From the NCBI GenBank assembly GCA_963855995.1, contig OY979716.1, forward strand, positions 22,087,321 through 22,151,320: a stretch of DNA of 64,000 nucleotides. The letters are read 5' to 3'. Every line of letters starts with the position of its first letter. Within the stretch, counting starts at the first letter, position 1. A program made the position numbers and the translations under genes. Shown here piece after piece: positions 12,317-23,675 of this stretch. Under the pieces are notes generated by a model. The model had not been told where the DNA came from. It did no database searches and saw only the letters and a list, made by a program, of their open reading frames with translations. Source of the stretch: Muricea muricata. Its lineage: Eukaryota > Cnidaria > Anthozoa > Malacalcyonacea > Plexauridae.

Positions 12317-12832
12317 CTTATTCTGACGTTTTTACGCATTTTCTGAGCATTTTCTAAGGTGTCCGCGTTTTCCACTAAAGTGGAAAATGCGGACAAGTAA
12401 GAAATTTTCTTATTCTGACGTTTTTACACATTTTCTGAGCATTTTCTATGGTGTCCGCGTTTTCCACTGAAGTGGAAAATGCGGGCACGTAAGGAATTTT
12501 CTTATTCTGAAGTTTTTCACCCGATCCGAACGTTGTATCCCAATAAAATTATTGTCTCCAATAAATTATTGGGATTGTTAGGGTCAGGGTTGGGGTTGGG
12601 GTTTGGGTCAGGGTTCATTTTATATGCATGAAATGACAATTCCAGTAACTAGTGGAATTATCAAACGTTGTAACGAGTAATTTTATTGGAATACAACGTT
12701 CGGATCAGTTGCGTTTTTATGCATTTTCTGAGCATTTTCTAAGGTGTGCGCATTTTCCACTAAAGTGGAAAATGCGGACACGTAAGGAATTTTCTTATTT
12801 GCGTGTCCGCAGTCCGCATGTCCGCGTTTTCC
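12317..12832. repeat. 92-bp tandem repeat, three units, third split by a MITE
   Basis: The phrase CTTATTCTGACGTTTTT starts units at 12317, 12409 and 12501, exactly 92 bp apart. Each unit contains an imperfect hairpin in which GTCCGCGTTTTCCACT faces AGTGGAAAATGCGGAC. The third unit is interrupted after about 20 bp and resumes near 12709. A final partial arm ends at 12832. Confidence 0.9.
12523..12706. mobile_element. 184-bp MITE inserted in the tandem repeat
   Basis: Inverted ends begin GATCCGAACGTTGTAT on both strands and continue into CCAATAAAATTA. The core at 12577-12618 is a G-rich telomere-like run (GTTAGGGTCAGGGTTGGGG...). No coding capacity. Host repeat sequence resumes directly on the right, so the insertion is later than the tandem array. 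Confidence 0.85.
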
Positions 12833-13054
12833 ACCTAACCATCCTCTTCGACTTCACACAGGATTTGGTGACAATTCACAAGATATATTTGTTGTTTTAA
12901 AGTACCGTATTGATTGAATATTAGAATAAAATTTTAATATAATATTTATAATCAAGATGTGTCATACATGTTGTCAGGAAAGTTGTCAACAGATTCATTT
13001 CTTTGTTTTTGCATTGCAGCATTGAAACCATCAACACCAACAAATCCATTTTGT

Positions 13055-13213
13055 CGTACTATTTAGCTTCTGTCAGTTCTGTGTGTGCCTTCCTGCACTG
13101 AAGGCAATGGTGGCATATCTGTGTCACTAATGATATCAGTGCTTTCAGAATTTTCCTCAAATTCCCTTTTTTTTTACTTTTTTTTGTTTCCGTATTTTTT
13201 TTCTTTTTTTACT
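13055..13213 (-). CDS. Unclassified exon-like frame, basic then acidic
   Basis: Minus-strand frame beginning after an acceptor-like TTTTATAG and ending at a stop. The start is a lysine-rich, nuclear-signal-like run, followed by an acidic stretch (REFEENSESTDIISDTD). It could be the last exon of an unrecognised TE-encoded or host protein. No ATG and no domain are visible. Confidence 0.3.
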
Positions 13214-13724
13214 TTTACCAGGACCTATAAAATAGTACAATGTTAAAATAATGTTACCTTATGCATGTTAACTATTTTTATAATATTTGTACATTGTCTA
13301 ACTCAGTGATAACAAATCATTTTTTATTAATCAAGCTAAATGCATGTTGCAAACCACCCATACGAAAAAAATACATTCATTTGCATGTCATTATTGGTAG
13401 TTAATGTACTAGTAATGAGATTATTTTGATTGATAAGCAAAACACCTTCTTCTGCATTCCTTGAAACATAATCAGTTTCTTTGACTTTGAGCACACTGAC
13501 ATTATACTTGATATGTACAAGTCGTTAATAGAAATTATTAAGTGTTCAATATTTCTATCTGGTTCAAAATATTGTGTGAAACAAATAAGCCTAAACAATC
13601 ATTTACTTCAGAACTTATTTATTTTCTTCTTAAAATATCTTGAAGGCGCTCTAAATATTTAACTCGTATTACTAGTAACTGATTGATGTCATATGTACCT
13701 GGTATGTATATCAGGTATACTCAT

Positions 13725-13850
13725 GCCGGTCTGCAGTTTTTCAAAGTTCTTTTAATTTCCTCAACAGTTTTGAAGAGATCGTCCACGGAACGTTCCAACT
13801 TCTCTAAGCGCTCGTTCAGAACTTGTTTATTGGATCTATCCTTGTTTATT
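13725..13850 (-). CDS. Unclassified exon-like frame, coiled coil
   Basis: A minus-strand frame gives a strongly heptad-like peptide (NERLEKLERSVDDLFKTVEE...) ending at a stop. A splice acceptor can be drawn just upstream. The family is not recognised; it may belong with the exon-like frame at 13055-13213 or with a degraded TE. Confidence 0.3.
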
Positions 13851-13979
13851 TACTGATAGCGACAATGCAGAAAAAGAAATTGGAAGTAAATTTAGGAATA
13901 ATAACATAAAAACCGCTGCAAAAAATTATAAGCAAAATTGAACACAATATTTAAATCGTTAAAATAGATGGTTGTTTGC

Positions 13980-14510
13980 ATGCCTTTTAAATCCTCTTTG
14001 TTTTCCTTGATTGCTTTTCCATAATAGTTTTGCATTTTATCGGTGACTTTGTCGGTCAACCGTCCTTTTCCACCAACACCTTTGCCATCACTGAGTCTTT
14101 TGCTCTTCATGTCATTTTTATATTTCCTCAAAGCTGTTCCAAGTCTCTTTTGAACATGGCCAACACATTCTTCTTTAGTTACTTCATATGTATCACCATA
14201 TTTGGCAAACATGGCTTCTTTCACTCTATCGAAGCAGATTATATCACCACCACCGACAAATGTTGTATACTTCAGCCGCCTCGAGTTGATACTTCTGCTG
14301 AAGATATCAACAGCAGCTACTGCTTCCATCTCTTCAGAAGAGCCTTTATAATTAACCTAACAATTGGGTTCATGTTTTTTTAGCCATTCCTTATGTTCAT
14401 TACTTTCGGGATCCTGAGTATGGGCCTTGCACTCATGGCAAAACAGTGACTTTACTTCATAGTCAAGGATTTCACCAGTGTCTACAGAAATAACAAACAC
14501 CACCCCTATT
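13980..14510 (-). pseudogene. Second Mutator-like transposase copy, truncated and degenerate
   Basis: Minus-strand homologue of the gene at 6.2-8.2 kb. It spans VVFVISVDTGEILDYEVKSL, CHECK, MEAVAAVDIFSRS, KYTTFVGGGDI (the usual GDGDS motif is changed), EECVGHVQKRLG, GKGRLTDKV and QNYYGKAIKENK. An in-frame TAG sits near 14357 between the CHEC and MEAVAA blocks. Both ends are missing. It is useful because it shows what was deleted from the first copy. Confidence 0.85.
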
Positions 14511-14639
14511 TTATAGCAATGTACAAAAAACATCGTTCGAACAGACTGAATTAACTTGAGACCTATATATTATGTCAAGAAACGCAAGTTACTAATTAGG
14601 TGCAGTAGTTTGCAAGGCAAGCCCTGATGTATATTCACA

Positions 14640-14850
14640 ATACCTTTTGTTGCCTTTTCCACGCAGTCAACATAGACAGTAGTATACAGTTCGGACGAGT
14701 TTGAGCTTTTGTTCCATTAATCTTCTCACATACTTTAACCAAAAAATCACCATTCATAATCAAAGCTAGATTATAAAATGCCATTTCTTCAACATTAAGC
14801 AAGTAGGTCTTGATGAAAGCGGTTTCTAACTCATCGATATCAGGTTTCTA
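14640..14850 (-). CDS. Unclassified exon-like frame
   Basis: Minus-strand frame with protein-like composition (TYLLNVEEMAFYNLALIMNG...). No ATG or recognised family. Listed because its amino-acid pattern looks selected; probably part of a degraded TE gene. Confidence 0.25.
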
Positions 14851-15382
14851 GGAGAGAGCATTTTTTTTTCAGCGTAATTTTTCGCACCGACGCTACCCAG
14901 CAAAATCAACGTTGTTTATGAGTTCTAGTCGTACGCATGCATCTTGTCATTAGAAAACGTTACGTTTCGCATCATCACATGTACGAAATATTAGGGTCAT
15001 TTTTAAAACAGCAGTTGATATAAGTGTGCTGAGTAATTGTGTTATATAGAGCGTAATAATGGGCAATAGTGCTGTTTGTAACGTGCTTTCTAAGACGTTC
15101 ACATTCTAAAAAGAAGCGAACAATAATATACGTTAATTGTACAAATTACGTACAATTTCAAATTTAGGACACACATAAGGCCCGTTTACACTACATCAAA
15201 TTTGGGAACGGCACGGCAAAATATCGGAACGGTTCCTTGTCTTCAAATACAGGAACGGTATGTTTACACTCGTTAAAAGTGTTGAAACGTTAGGTGCTTT
15301 CGAAAGTTTTGTAAACGTGAAAGGTATAGCTGGAGTCTTGCAATTGGTAATTTCATGGTAATTTCGGTATACTATTACTGAA

Positions 15383-15973
15383 ATGGCAGGCGTTTCATGC
15401 AGGCGAGATTTATTAGTTTATTTTGATCTATCGCGACAGAAATCATCAATTTCTTATTCCAAGAAGCAAAGAGCATTCGACAACTGTTATATGCGGAAGC
15501 TACAGAAAAAGAAAAAAATTCGGTTTCTGCTTTGCGCATTGGCAAAGTGTTATCGAGAACGCAGTTTGTGGACACTTCTTCGCACGGATGTATGGTTTGT
15601 AATGGCTTTTGTAACATATGACGACGGGCAGTGGTATGACAATTTCCGAGTCTCACGGGATACATTCCAGTTCATTTGTAGCCAGCTTCGAAATTCAATC
15701 AGACGAAAAGATACACGATTACGCAAATGTGTCTCAGTGGAATCAAGAGTGGCAATAACATTGTATTATTTGTCTGGTACTGCTGAACTTCGGACTATTG
15801 CTAATTTATTTGGAGTATCTAAACCTTTTGTTTGCAATTGTGTCAAGGATGTTTGTGAAGCTGTTATTAAGAAAATGAGGTCGCAGTTTTTGTTTATGCC
15901 AAAAGGAGATGATCTCAAAGAAGTAATAGATATCTACCAGTTGCTCATCAGTAGAGACCGACGACGAATCTAG
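15383..15973 (+). pseudogene. Harbinger transposase, N-terminal part only (HARBI1/ALP1-like)
   Basis: The 196-codon ATG frame reads like the N-terminus of HARBI1-type nucleases: DDGQWYDNFRVSRDTFQFICSQL, then RKCVSVESRVAITLYYLSGT and LRTIANLFGVSKPFVCNCV (helix-turn-helix-like). It ends shortly after FMPKGDDL, just before the part that would carry the first catalytic Asp (the GAIDGTHI-type block). The frame then runs antisense through the tail of the neighbouring Myb-like gene, which marks an internal deletion joining the two genes near 15935-15975. The product could at most be a DNA-binding remnant. Confidence 0.85.
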
Positions 15974-16443
15974 TAGAAATGGAGGTTGAACATTTGCACG
16001 TGTTCCCAGAATCCTGTCAAGAGATTCGAAAAACATCCATGGTTTGGCCCGATTTCTCCCACTACGTCTCTTCTTGTCACATTCTGTTTTGTGTTTATGC
16101 TTCAGTTTCTTCACCTTGCTTATGACGTGTCAACAGTAAAATCTGCATAACCTTTTTCATGCATATGAACCTAAGCAAAATAATATGTGTATTAAACAAA
16201 AATTCAGTGTTATTGCACACTTAATTTACACAGTAGTATTGGTATTAAAACGTACTGTATTGAAAAATATAAACATTCAAAACCTACCAATAACGATTGA
16301 TATATTGCCCTAGTTTGTTTACTAGACTTTCTGCTATCCAAGGACTGTTGTATGCTTTCTTCTCCCCATAAATCAATGAGATCCCTCGTTGCCGAATCCG
16401 ACCAGAGACGCAAATTCTTCTCTTTCTTGTTTCGTGCAGCCAT
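15960..16443 (-). pseudogene. Harbinger Myb/SANT-like DNA-binding protein, frameshifted
   Basis: Minus-strand second gene of the element. Exon 1 (16443-16288, 52 codons) starts at ATG and has the trihelix pattern LRLWSDSATRDLIDLWGEESIQ, ending at a GTAGGT donor. Exon 2 starts at 16170 after a TTAG acceptor with MHEKGYADFTVDT, then meets a TAA and a shift. The expected continuation (KVKKLKHKHKTECDKKRRSG, PWMFFESLDRILGTRANVQPP) follows in another frame. In Harbinger elements this protein helps the transposase enter the nucleus and bind the ends. The shift and the 3' deletion make it non-functional here. Confidence 0.8.
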
Positions 16444-16720
16444 CTTGGAATTTGTTTGCGAGCATGCGCAGATGATTTATTCCGCGTGAAAAGTCTGGGG
16501 AGAGTAACAAAGAGGAACTGTGCCTGTTATTTTTTGGAATGGGACCACCTAAATCGGGGTCCTAAAATGCTAGAAAGATGAGGAACCGTACCGAAAATCG
16601 AAGAAAGAACGGCTTGTTTACATTGACAAAATTTACCTACCCGTTCCTATTCCAGACTGGAACGGTTCTGATATTTTGCCGTGCCGTTCCCAAATTTGAT
16701 GTAGTGTAAACGGGCCTATA

Positions 16721-17399
16721 GTAACCCACAGTAACTGATCAAGCGTTGTGTTTGAAATTACAAGGTGTTTGTGTACCTAACTTACGTCTACATTTGTCGA
16801 CTGTATCCTTACACTAATCCAACCCTTTACCTAATCCAACCCTTTATCCTAAACCTATGTGATTCACCTTCATTGGTTCCACGAACATTTCCTGACAATC
16901 CTTACTTCATAGCAATGATGACTGAGAAACTTCGTCTAGTTCAATGTTCTTTCCTTCCATTTGATATCGCCATTGGCGGATGCATGGACGCTTTCTGTCC
17001 ATGTTGTCTTCTTGCTTCCTACGTTGATCATGTTATGTAAAGCTGCCAATCGTTTTACTTGTTCGTCTGTCAATTTATGGTCATATTGTTGAATCATCGC
17101 TGAAACAAAACAGAATCCAGTGGGATATTTTAATAACGATATTGTAACTTGCTTTGGAATATTTTCTGCCCCTTTTCTGATTACAGCAGGTGGTCAAATT
17201 TATTATACGATTCTAAAATTGACAAACACAGTGCGGTTTGGCAATACAAATTAAGCTTACTTTCTCATAAGGTTTTTTCCTATCCAACCCACTAAAAAGT
17301 GTGATTTCACAATCTTTCGCATCGGCACCTTCCTTTATTCCGTCCCTCGGAAACTGACAAGTTCTAAGCCAAAGTTGGTTATTAACCATACACCATTAA
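16721..17399. other. Exon-like minus-strand fragments, family unknown
   Basis: Between the Harbinger element and the SAMD3-like relic, minus-strand frames at about 17355-17260 (CQFPRDGIKEGADAKDCEITLFSGLDRKKP) and 17110-16970 (DHKLTDEQVKRLAALHNMIN) look coding but match nothing I recognise. They could be 3' exons of the relic gene just to the right. Confidence 0.3.
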
Positions 17400-17613
17400 C
17401 AACCCAATTTCGTGGTGTTTCATGTAGTCAAAGTCCAGCGAATAAAACGATGCCAGGAATGCCACAACGGCCTTTGCCATGTCGTCCAATTCAGTTTGGC
17501 ACAGTATGGTTTTCCCAACAATAATATAAACAGTCTCGTGATCCAGAAGCAGAAAAGCGAGGTTGCCAACACGCTTCAGACAAAAGGAACCTGGATCCTC
17601 ATGATCTTAAAAC
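17400..17613 (-). pseudogene. SAMD3-like C-terminal exon (relic 2)
   Basis: Minus-strand frame DHEDPGSFCLKRVGNLAFLLLDHETVYIIVG, then LDDMAKAVVAFLASFYSLDFDYMKHHEIG. This parallels the last exon of the intact gene at 24825-24511, which has WCAKQSGN... and ...VAYLASFYLLDFDYPKSCEVG. It is therefore another, more diverged copy of the transposon-borne SAMD3-like gene. No start and no full gene are left. Confidence 0.65.
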
Positions 17614-18710
17614 AAGAGAAATGTTAGTATATTTATTTCAAAATGACACCTTAGCCTGCATCTCACTAAGCCCTCCCATCTGATTTTCTAGGCAGAATTA
17701 AGGGCAAGGTTTTTGTCTCTGTAGTTTCAAACCTAAAAACTGGAGACTTGCACTCATCTTCCATAGATTGCACCTGTTTATAGCTTTCAAAATGATCAAT
17801 CGCTCCTGTTTTCTAAATTTCACTCAAAACCTACTGTTACCTAAATGCCTAACTTTATGACTAAATATCCTATTATGCACATCTTGATGTGGGTCTACTA
17901 ATAAGCCTGGAATAGCAAGCACATTTCACCTAACATGGCATCTTTGTCTTTATTATAACAATAGACAATGAAAATTGGAATAGAGCTGAATACCTGCAAT
18001 CCATGTAATATTTCAGTGGTCTTTTTTCAAGTCTTCAGTCTTGAAAATATCGCTGAAAGTTTCTTCAACAGATGTACAATCTTTGCACCTGTAATATGCA
18101 ATACATAACTTAATGACTTAATCAACAATTGCTTAATTACAATCACATAGTTATATTTAGAAGACTCTTAAAGCCCAAATGTGCAGCATAATATGTTGCA
18201 AGTACAGACGCTTTTGAAGTACATGCATGGGTTGTTTCGACGCACGGCAACTATCTCGTCAACTTGATCGTCGTTAATTGGTCCATCTAGCCACTTTGAA
18301 GGAGGTTCTTGAAACTTGTTCATTTCAAGTTGAATATACCTATATAAAATAGAACACCAAACATAAAAGCTATGTAGATGCTAATTCAACTCCGATTTTT
18401 CTTATTTAAATAGAAAATAACTACCCAAGCGGTGAACATCGTTACTGTGTTTTGTGAGAAAGGACACCTGAAGGACGTTTTTGACAATTTCTAGTTTAGG
18501 TGAAGGACAAAAATATATTTGTGAGGCAATTTTATGCGTGAAAAAAATGCGTGAAATTTCAGGTTTTGTAGATTAACATTAACTACTGTGAATTTGATTT
18601 GAAGTCTGAGCAACTGGAAGTGAATGTTAGCAACTAGAAGTGAAATGAAAAGAATGGATAAGTGAAAGACTTTTTATTTGAAACATAAAAATTTATCACA
18701 CATATTCACT
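17614..18710. other. No confident gene
   Basis: A minus-strand frame at about 18330-18200 (NKFQEPPSKWLDGPINDDQVDEIVAV) has coding-like composition but no recognised family. The rest is featureless AT-rich DNA. Confidence 0.35.
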
Positions 18711-18996
18711 TTACTGTCGTTGCAATGGAAGTGTTGATAAAATATTGTATCAATTGATTTCTCAAGTTGACGAATTCATTTGGTAGAAAATTGCTCAACT
18801 TCCTTCAAAATTGCTCAACTTCCTTATTATTTGTTTGTGATTGGTCAATTCGTTCTGAAGTGAAATCTAATTGGCTAACTGGCTAGCAGGAACTGGACAA
18901 CAGGAAGTTGATCAATTTTCTATCAAATGCATTGATCAACTTGAAGAAATGAATTGGTACAATATTTTATCAACACTTCCATTGCAACGACAGTAA
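18711..18996. mobile_element. 286-bp MITE with ~95-bp inverted repeats
   Basis: The left arm TTACTGTCGTTGCAATGGAA, continuing through GTGTTGATAAAATATTGTA and on to CTCAACTTCCT, is mirrored on the right up to CATTGCAACGACAGTAA. The arms are roughly 90% alike by eye and separated by about 90 bp. No coding capacity. The TTA/TAA at the extreme ends may be part of the target duplication. Confidence 0.88.
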
Positions 18997-20700
18997 GTAA
19001 CATAAGCTTTAGTTTTGGAAAGTAATTAGTGTACGTCATAGTTCATTATTACTAAGCAATACTAGTCATTTATTTAAATTGTGTACCATTGCTGGGACAT
19101 CTTTTGACTTTTTGTCGTTTGACTTGAAAAATTATGTTGGTGAAATGTCGTGGTAAAAAAGGGACTAAATTCAGCAAAATAGCAAATGCTAGCACACTAA
19201 TTGGTATACAGGGACAAAATTATAGTAAGCCTCCACTTGCAGGGATTTACCTTTCCTGAAAATAATTGCACATCTCTTAAATAATAAGATTTCTATAATT
19301 TGTTAATTTATGTAATACATTACAAGAGGCAAATCATAATCACATACTTCATGAATCTCTCAATGATAAATATTTTGAGTTTTAGCCAAAATACATAGTG
19401 GAAGCCCTCTAGTTCTCCATCTCATGTAATTTTTCAGTATGAATAGTTTGCTAGATATATTATATATAGTGACAGCCGCACAACTGAGATGGACTCCACA
19501 CTGAGAAGAACTGACTGTATACTGAACAGCGTTACCCCAAGTACAGTAGGCAGTAGAGTAGCCTGCCTATAGACTGTATTATTTGACATGTGGAGTCTAT
19601 ATATGTAAAATAATCTATAATATATCTTTATAAATCAAAAGAACCAAATTAACAAAATGTTGATCTTCAAGTTGTAATTAAAAAATCAAGTAACTATCCT
19701 GTGAGATGATTAATTTAGGAAAATAAATACTAGTCTTCAGGTATTTTAAGATCGATAAAAATATATACAATATTATTACAGTAGGCAGGAAGTCTGAGAG
19801 TTCTTGACCAGAACTAGTTGCTTAAAAAATTATCCGAAGGAGAATTTTTCCCAAGGAAATAAGGTCAGCTTGTCAAGATTCGAGATCGTTGTGTATGCAA
19901 AGGTTACTTTGAAAGTGTTGAATGCATCATCGAGTATTTACACTACTAAGCCTCAGACAATGTGCAATTGAAAAATTTAAGCTATCTTACCTTGATACCG
20001 AAGAAAGATGTGCCAAAAACGAACATTTTTGATGAAAATTTCGACAAAGCAGCGTTTAATAACACACGGTGAAATTCGCAACCGGAAGTGACTGGCCTAA
20101 AAGTTAATGTTCAAGCCATTTATGGGCATAGACGTAAAAGTTCGGGAGACGGAAAAATCCGGAATTAGAATTCTCGTATACATATATTGATCGCCCAAAT
20201 TGAGCTCACACGACAACATATGCGTCTACAAAGTAGACACAAAAACAGCTAATGCAAAAATGCAAATATAAAAATTGATCTGTTCTAAAGTTCGTGTTCA
20301 AATAATTCAATTTTTTTAATGAAAAGGATTTTTTAATCCTTTCCTAGCAGGTCCCGAAACATAGATTTTTACTTGCTAGCGTAAAATAAAATCTTTACTG
20401 AAATTGAAGCAAAAAATTACGCTGCAGTGACTTTTTGTCGCTAATTACTCTGTATAATAATTATTACTCTATTCGGTATCAAAAAAGAACAGAGATAAAG
20501 CATGCATCAATGATTCGTTCTGGTTCTGAGTTTTCCATCCAGACACTTCTTTAACAGGTCATCTGAACTAAGCCTAGCATAAATTAGTTTCACTAATTTG
20601 ATTATATTGTCAGGAAGACCAGGTCCTGGTTTATACAGGCTAGTATTGTTAGCCTTGTCTTGATTATATCGACACCAACTATCAGGACCTTGCGGACAGT
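18997..20700. other. No gene recognised
   Basis: AT-rich sequence without coding or repeat signature. It probably includes the untranscribed 3' flank of the hAT/Mutator-like relics to the right. Confidence 0.5.
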
Positions 20701-20720
20701 GCGTGTGGAGATTTCATCCT

Positions 20721-20970
20721 TCAGAGGAGGCACAATGAAACAAACTTGCATGAATTGAACTTTTCATGCCTTCTAAACTCCTTTCTGGACATGACCAACG
20801 CATTCCTTTTTTCAACATGTATGTTTTCGTAAGCATTTTCCACTTCATTGTACGCTTTGCTGTCACCATCTGCAAAGTACTCTGTATACTGCAGCTTGCG
20901 TGTCTCCTCACTCCTCCAAAGTATCCTCTTGATCCCTTCCGTTTCCAAAGATGGTGCTGATCCTTGATAG
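20721..20970 (-). pseudogene. Mutator-like transposase fragment of a second subfamily
   Basis: The minus-strand peptide GIKRILWRSEETRKLQYTEY, continuing FADGDSKAYNEVENAYENIHVEK, aligns by eye with the region around the GDGDS motif of Mutator-like transposases, followed by a decayed ECVGHVQKR block. It sits directly against the 3' end of the hAT gene, so one element replaced or truncated the other. Its sequence is not close to the copies at 6-8 and 14 kb. Confidence 0.65.
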
Positions 20971-21030
20971 TTTGCCTTGCACGGATGTCTCTCCAGCATA
21001 TCAGCTTTTTTTGAAGCATCTGTTTGCTTC

Positions 21031-22981
21031 TCAATCTTTTGGCACCCACGGCAAACTTTTGTCAGTTACTTTCTTTATTTCCGTTTGGTGTAGCTCGTTA
21101 GCTGTGTTAAGCAGGTCTGGAAGCATTGTTAGCTGCACTACGAGGCGATCAACTTTAAAATCCGTTTCGTACTTCTTTAGGAATTCTTCCGAAAACTGCA
21201 CTTTTTCACCATTGCACGAACCCACTAGGACATCCTCGATCTCTTGGAGAATTTTAAACGAATTCTGGTCGAACCTCCGCTCCAGCTCAGTTGCGAGTAG
21301 ATCCAATACTTCGAAGTACTGTTTGCGGTAGTACTCTTCTGGCGTGGCAAAACGATGACTGGGTGCACCAGCATCGACTCTTCGTGGGACCTGTCTTTGC
21401 CTCAGTAGCTTTGGAGGTTGCGTAAGATCTTCCGCTTCTTTAATGCTGTCACGATAGAAAGCTGTGAAGAGTTCTTCAGATCTTTGCCTCTTCAGGAAAT
21501 ACCCGGCTTTAATAGCTGCAGAGCGCGCTTCTTGTGCGTTGATATCGCTATTCTGCAACGTTCTTGACAATTGCTCCATTGCACTGAACACCAGAAAAGA
21601 AAGTTTCAGACCAAAGAATGTCTGAAAATTGTCCATCAGAGCCAATAAGCCAGCTGCTTTTCTCGACGGTTCATCGTTCGCTTCTTCTCCAATCTTCTCC
21701 AGCTCAGCGCAAACCACCTCATAGTTCTTGATTATAGAATCAAGTGCATCTGTACGAACAGTCCATCTTGTTGGACAGAGAGGTTTTATACCTGGGGAAT
21801 CAACACCGATCTCCTTTTTTAAATTTTGAAAAAGGGCCAATCTCTTTGACGAGGCACGAATTAGGCTTGCCAACTCAGTTGCAAGACTTAGAGCATCTCT
21901 TACACAACGACAATTTTTACTGCAGTCCTGCAGGCAAAGGTTTAAGGAATGCGCCAAGCAATGCACGTACATAGCCTTTGGCTCTTCGTTGGTGATTCGC
22001 GTTGATACTTCAGAAAGGTGACCGGCCATGTTAGATGCACCGTCGTATGCTTGTCCACGACACTGAGATAGTTGGAGGTTACATTGTAATAGGACGTCTT
22101 TGAGGGTCGATGTCAGTGTTGCAGCATCTGTCATTTCAACTTCCACTAAGCCAACCATATCTTCATTAATACCATAATTCTTATCAACCCATCGCAAGGA
22201 CACCCCAAGTTGCTCGGAACCACTGACATTTCTCGTTTCGTCAGCTATAAGAGCAAACCACTCTGCTTCATGGACATCCTGAAGAAGTTTTTTCAGTTGT
22301 TGATGCGCCATTAACTGGATTAATTCGTTTATGATATCATGGGATTTGTATGAACTATGGCTAAACCACTCTTTCAGGACTGGGTCGTCTTCAGCACAGC
22401 ACTTCAAGAGCTGCCAGAGGTTACCTTCTTCTTCTTTATGGCCTCTTAATCTCATTCCCTGTCGTACCAAGTATCTCAAGAATGATAGCTGCTTAAGGAA
22501 CCCCTTCCTACGTGTCAGCTGTTCTCCCGCAACTTGCATATTTATTTGTGCTGATACACTTGGACGTTGAACAGCTTCATATTTCATCACTGCCTCGCGA
22601 TGACTTTGGCTTTTCTCATGTTCTCCAAACTTTTGCTTAGCTTTTTTCCAGTTGTCAAATCCTCTTGTGGTAAATGCATCTTCACTTTTCTTGCTAAAAC
22701 CTAGGAAGTTTCTAGAGGCAGTATAACGGCAATAGAAGCAAAACACTTTGTTTTGTGGTGTACAGAATGTCAGCCAAGTATGGTCAACAAACCATTCCCT
22801 GCGAAAGGCACGGCTTTGAGAACTATATACTTTCATTGTCGCCTTCGAATAATCCATGTTTGGTTGATATGGCTCACTTAGTTCTGAACCACAGCATTCC
22901 CCAATGCATTGCGGTGGTCGTCTTTGGTTATCTGAATCGAGATGACTAGAAACTGGACTCTCTGAAGAAACTCCCACAAAC
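21031..22981 (-). CDS. hAT-superfamily transposase (ZMYM1-like), main exon
   Basis: Second and main exon of a minus-strand hAT transposase. A TTF/BED-like zinc-binding segment comes first (FVDHTWLTFCTPQNKVFCFYCRYTA, with H..SQSH downstream), then the DUF4371-like core: FALIADETRNVSGSEQLGVSLRW (first catalytic Asp region), CRGQAYDGASNMAG (second), and CLAHSLNLCL. The frame is open throughout, ending at KSLPWVPKD. The C-terminal hAT dimerisation part with the catalytic Glu is missing; the sequence continues as a Mutator-like relic. The frame extends upstream to an ATG at 22998, but the bases there look like an acceptor (CCATACAG) at 22982. An upstream exon (33106-32986 plus 23673-23640) joins in phase, giving 701 codons. 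Confidence 0.8.
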
Positions 22982-23039
22982 CTGTATGGACGTATCATTG
23001 TATTATAAAACGTGTATTATAATAACTTTAGCGAGCATT

Positions 23040-23110
23040 GTGACGTATTTTGCGGGCTGAAATAAACAAATCAGAGGGCTAAAATATATTTTAGCCCGCT
23101 GACGTAATAG
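23040..23110. repeat. Perfect 22-bp palindrome in the hAT intron
   Basis: GGGCTAAAATATATTTTAGC followed by CC reads the same on both strands (about 23077-23098). A similar GGGCTGAA...TTTAGCCCGC pairing flanks it. Possibly a tiny foldback repeat. Confidence 0.5.
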
Positions 23111-23639
23111 CCAATGTATAAATAGTCGGAAGCCATTTAAGTGTAGTTGTTTTTTTGAAAAACAAAGCTAAAGTTAAACGTTAAAAGGGCTTTAAAGTTA
23201 TTATAATAGTAGTAATCTGAGTCGGGCCAAAAACATATTTATGCCCGCGAACGTCAACTCTATTGTTATGTCATTGTTATTGATAATATCAAATTAATTA
23301 AAATATTGTATTAGCACGAGTGTACTCTTTGTTATGTGGACGGAGTGCAAAGCGTGCAAATAATGCGTAAAAGGCAAGCACGAGCGTACATCAGACATGG
23401 CGTATACCGCAATTTTTCATAATTTAATCACTGAAAATATGAAATAAAGCTATACTGGTAAATACCTGGGTTAACAACACGTATTTATGAATTTTATGGG
23501 ATACACTTATTTGAAATATTTTATTCCTCGTTCATTTATTAGATATGTCCACAAGAAAGTTCATTGTTTTGGAAGTTAAAATTATCGATATCGCTTTCGC
23601 ATTATTATCGATCGTAATTGAATAATGTATGATTATTAC

Positions 23640-23675
23640 CTTGACTCACGTGTCTCCTCTGTCTCACGACTCCCA
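23640..23675 (-). pseudogene. 3' part of hAT exon 1, cut off by the CACTA insertion
   Basis: On the minus strand this 36-bp stretch, with one CA of the duplication, completes the frame that starts at 33106 and ends in a splice donor (TCAAG|GTAATA) at 23639. Its phase (two bases into a codon) is exactly what the acceptor at 22982/22981 needs. Only the 9.3-kb CACTA-like element separates it from the rest of its exon. Confidence 0.85.

Larger units (their letters stand above)
15178..16717. mobile_element. PIF/Harbinger element with intact ends, internally deleted
   Basis: The ends are near-perfect inverted repeats beginning AGGCCCGTTTACACTACATC and running on through TTTGGGAACGGCACGGCAA. The 3-bp sequence ATA flanks both sides (15175-15177 and 16718-16720), matching the 3-bp target duplications of this superfamily. 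Inside are the two genes expected for Harbinger, convergent and both damaged. At 1.54 kb it is about half a full element because the DDE catalytic part is gone. Confidence 0.93.
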
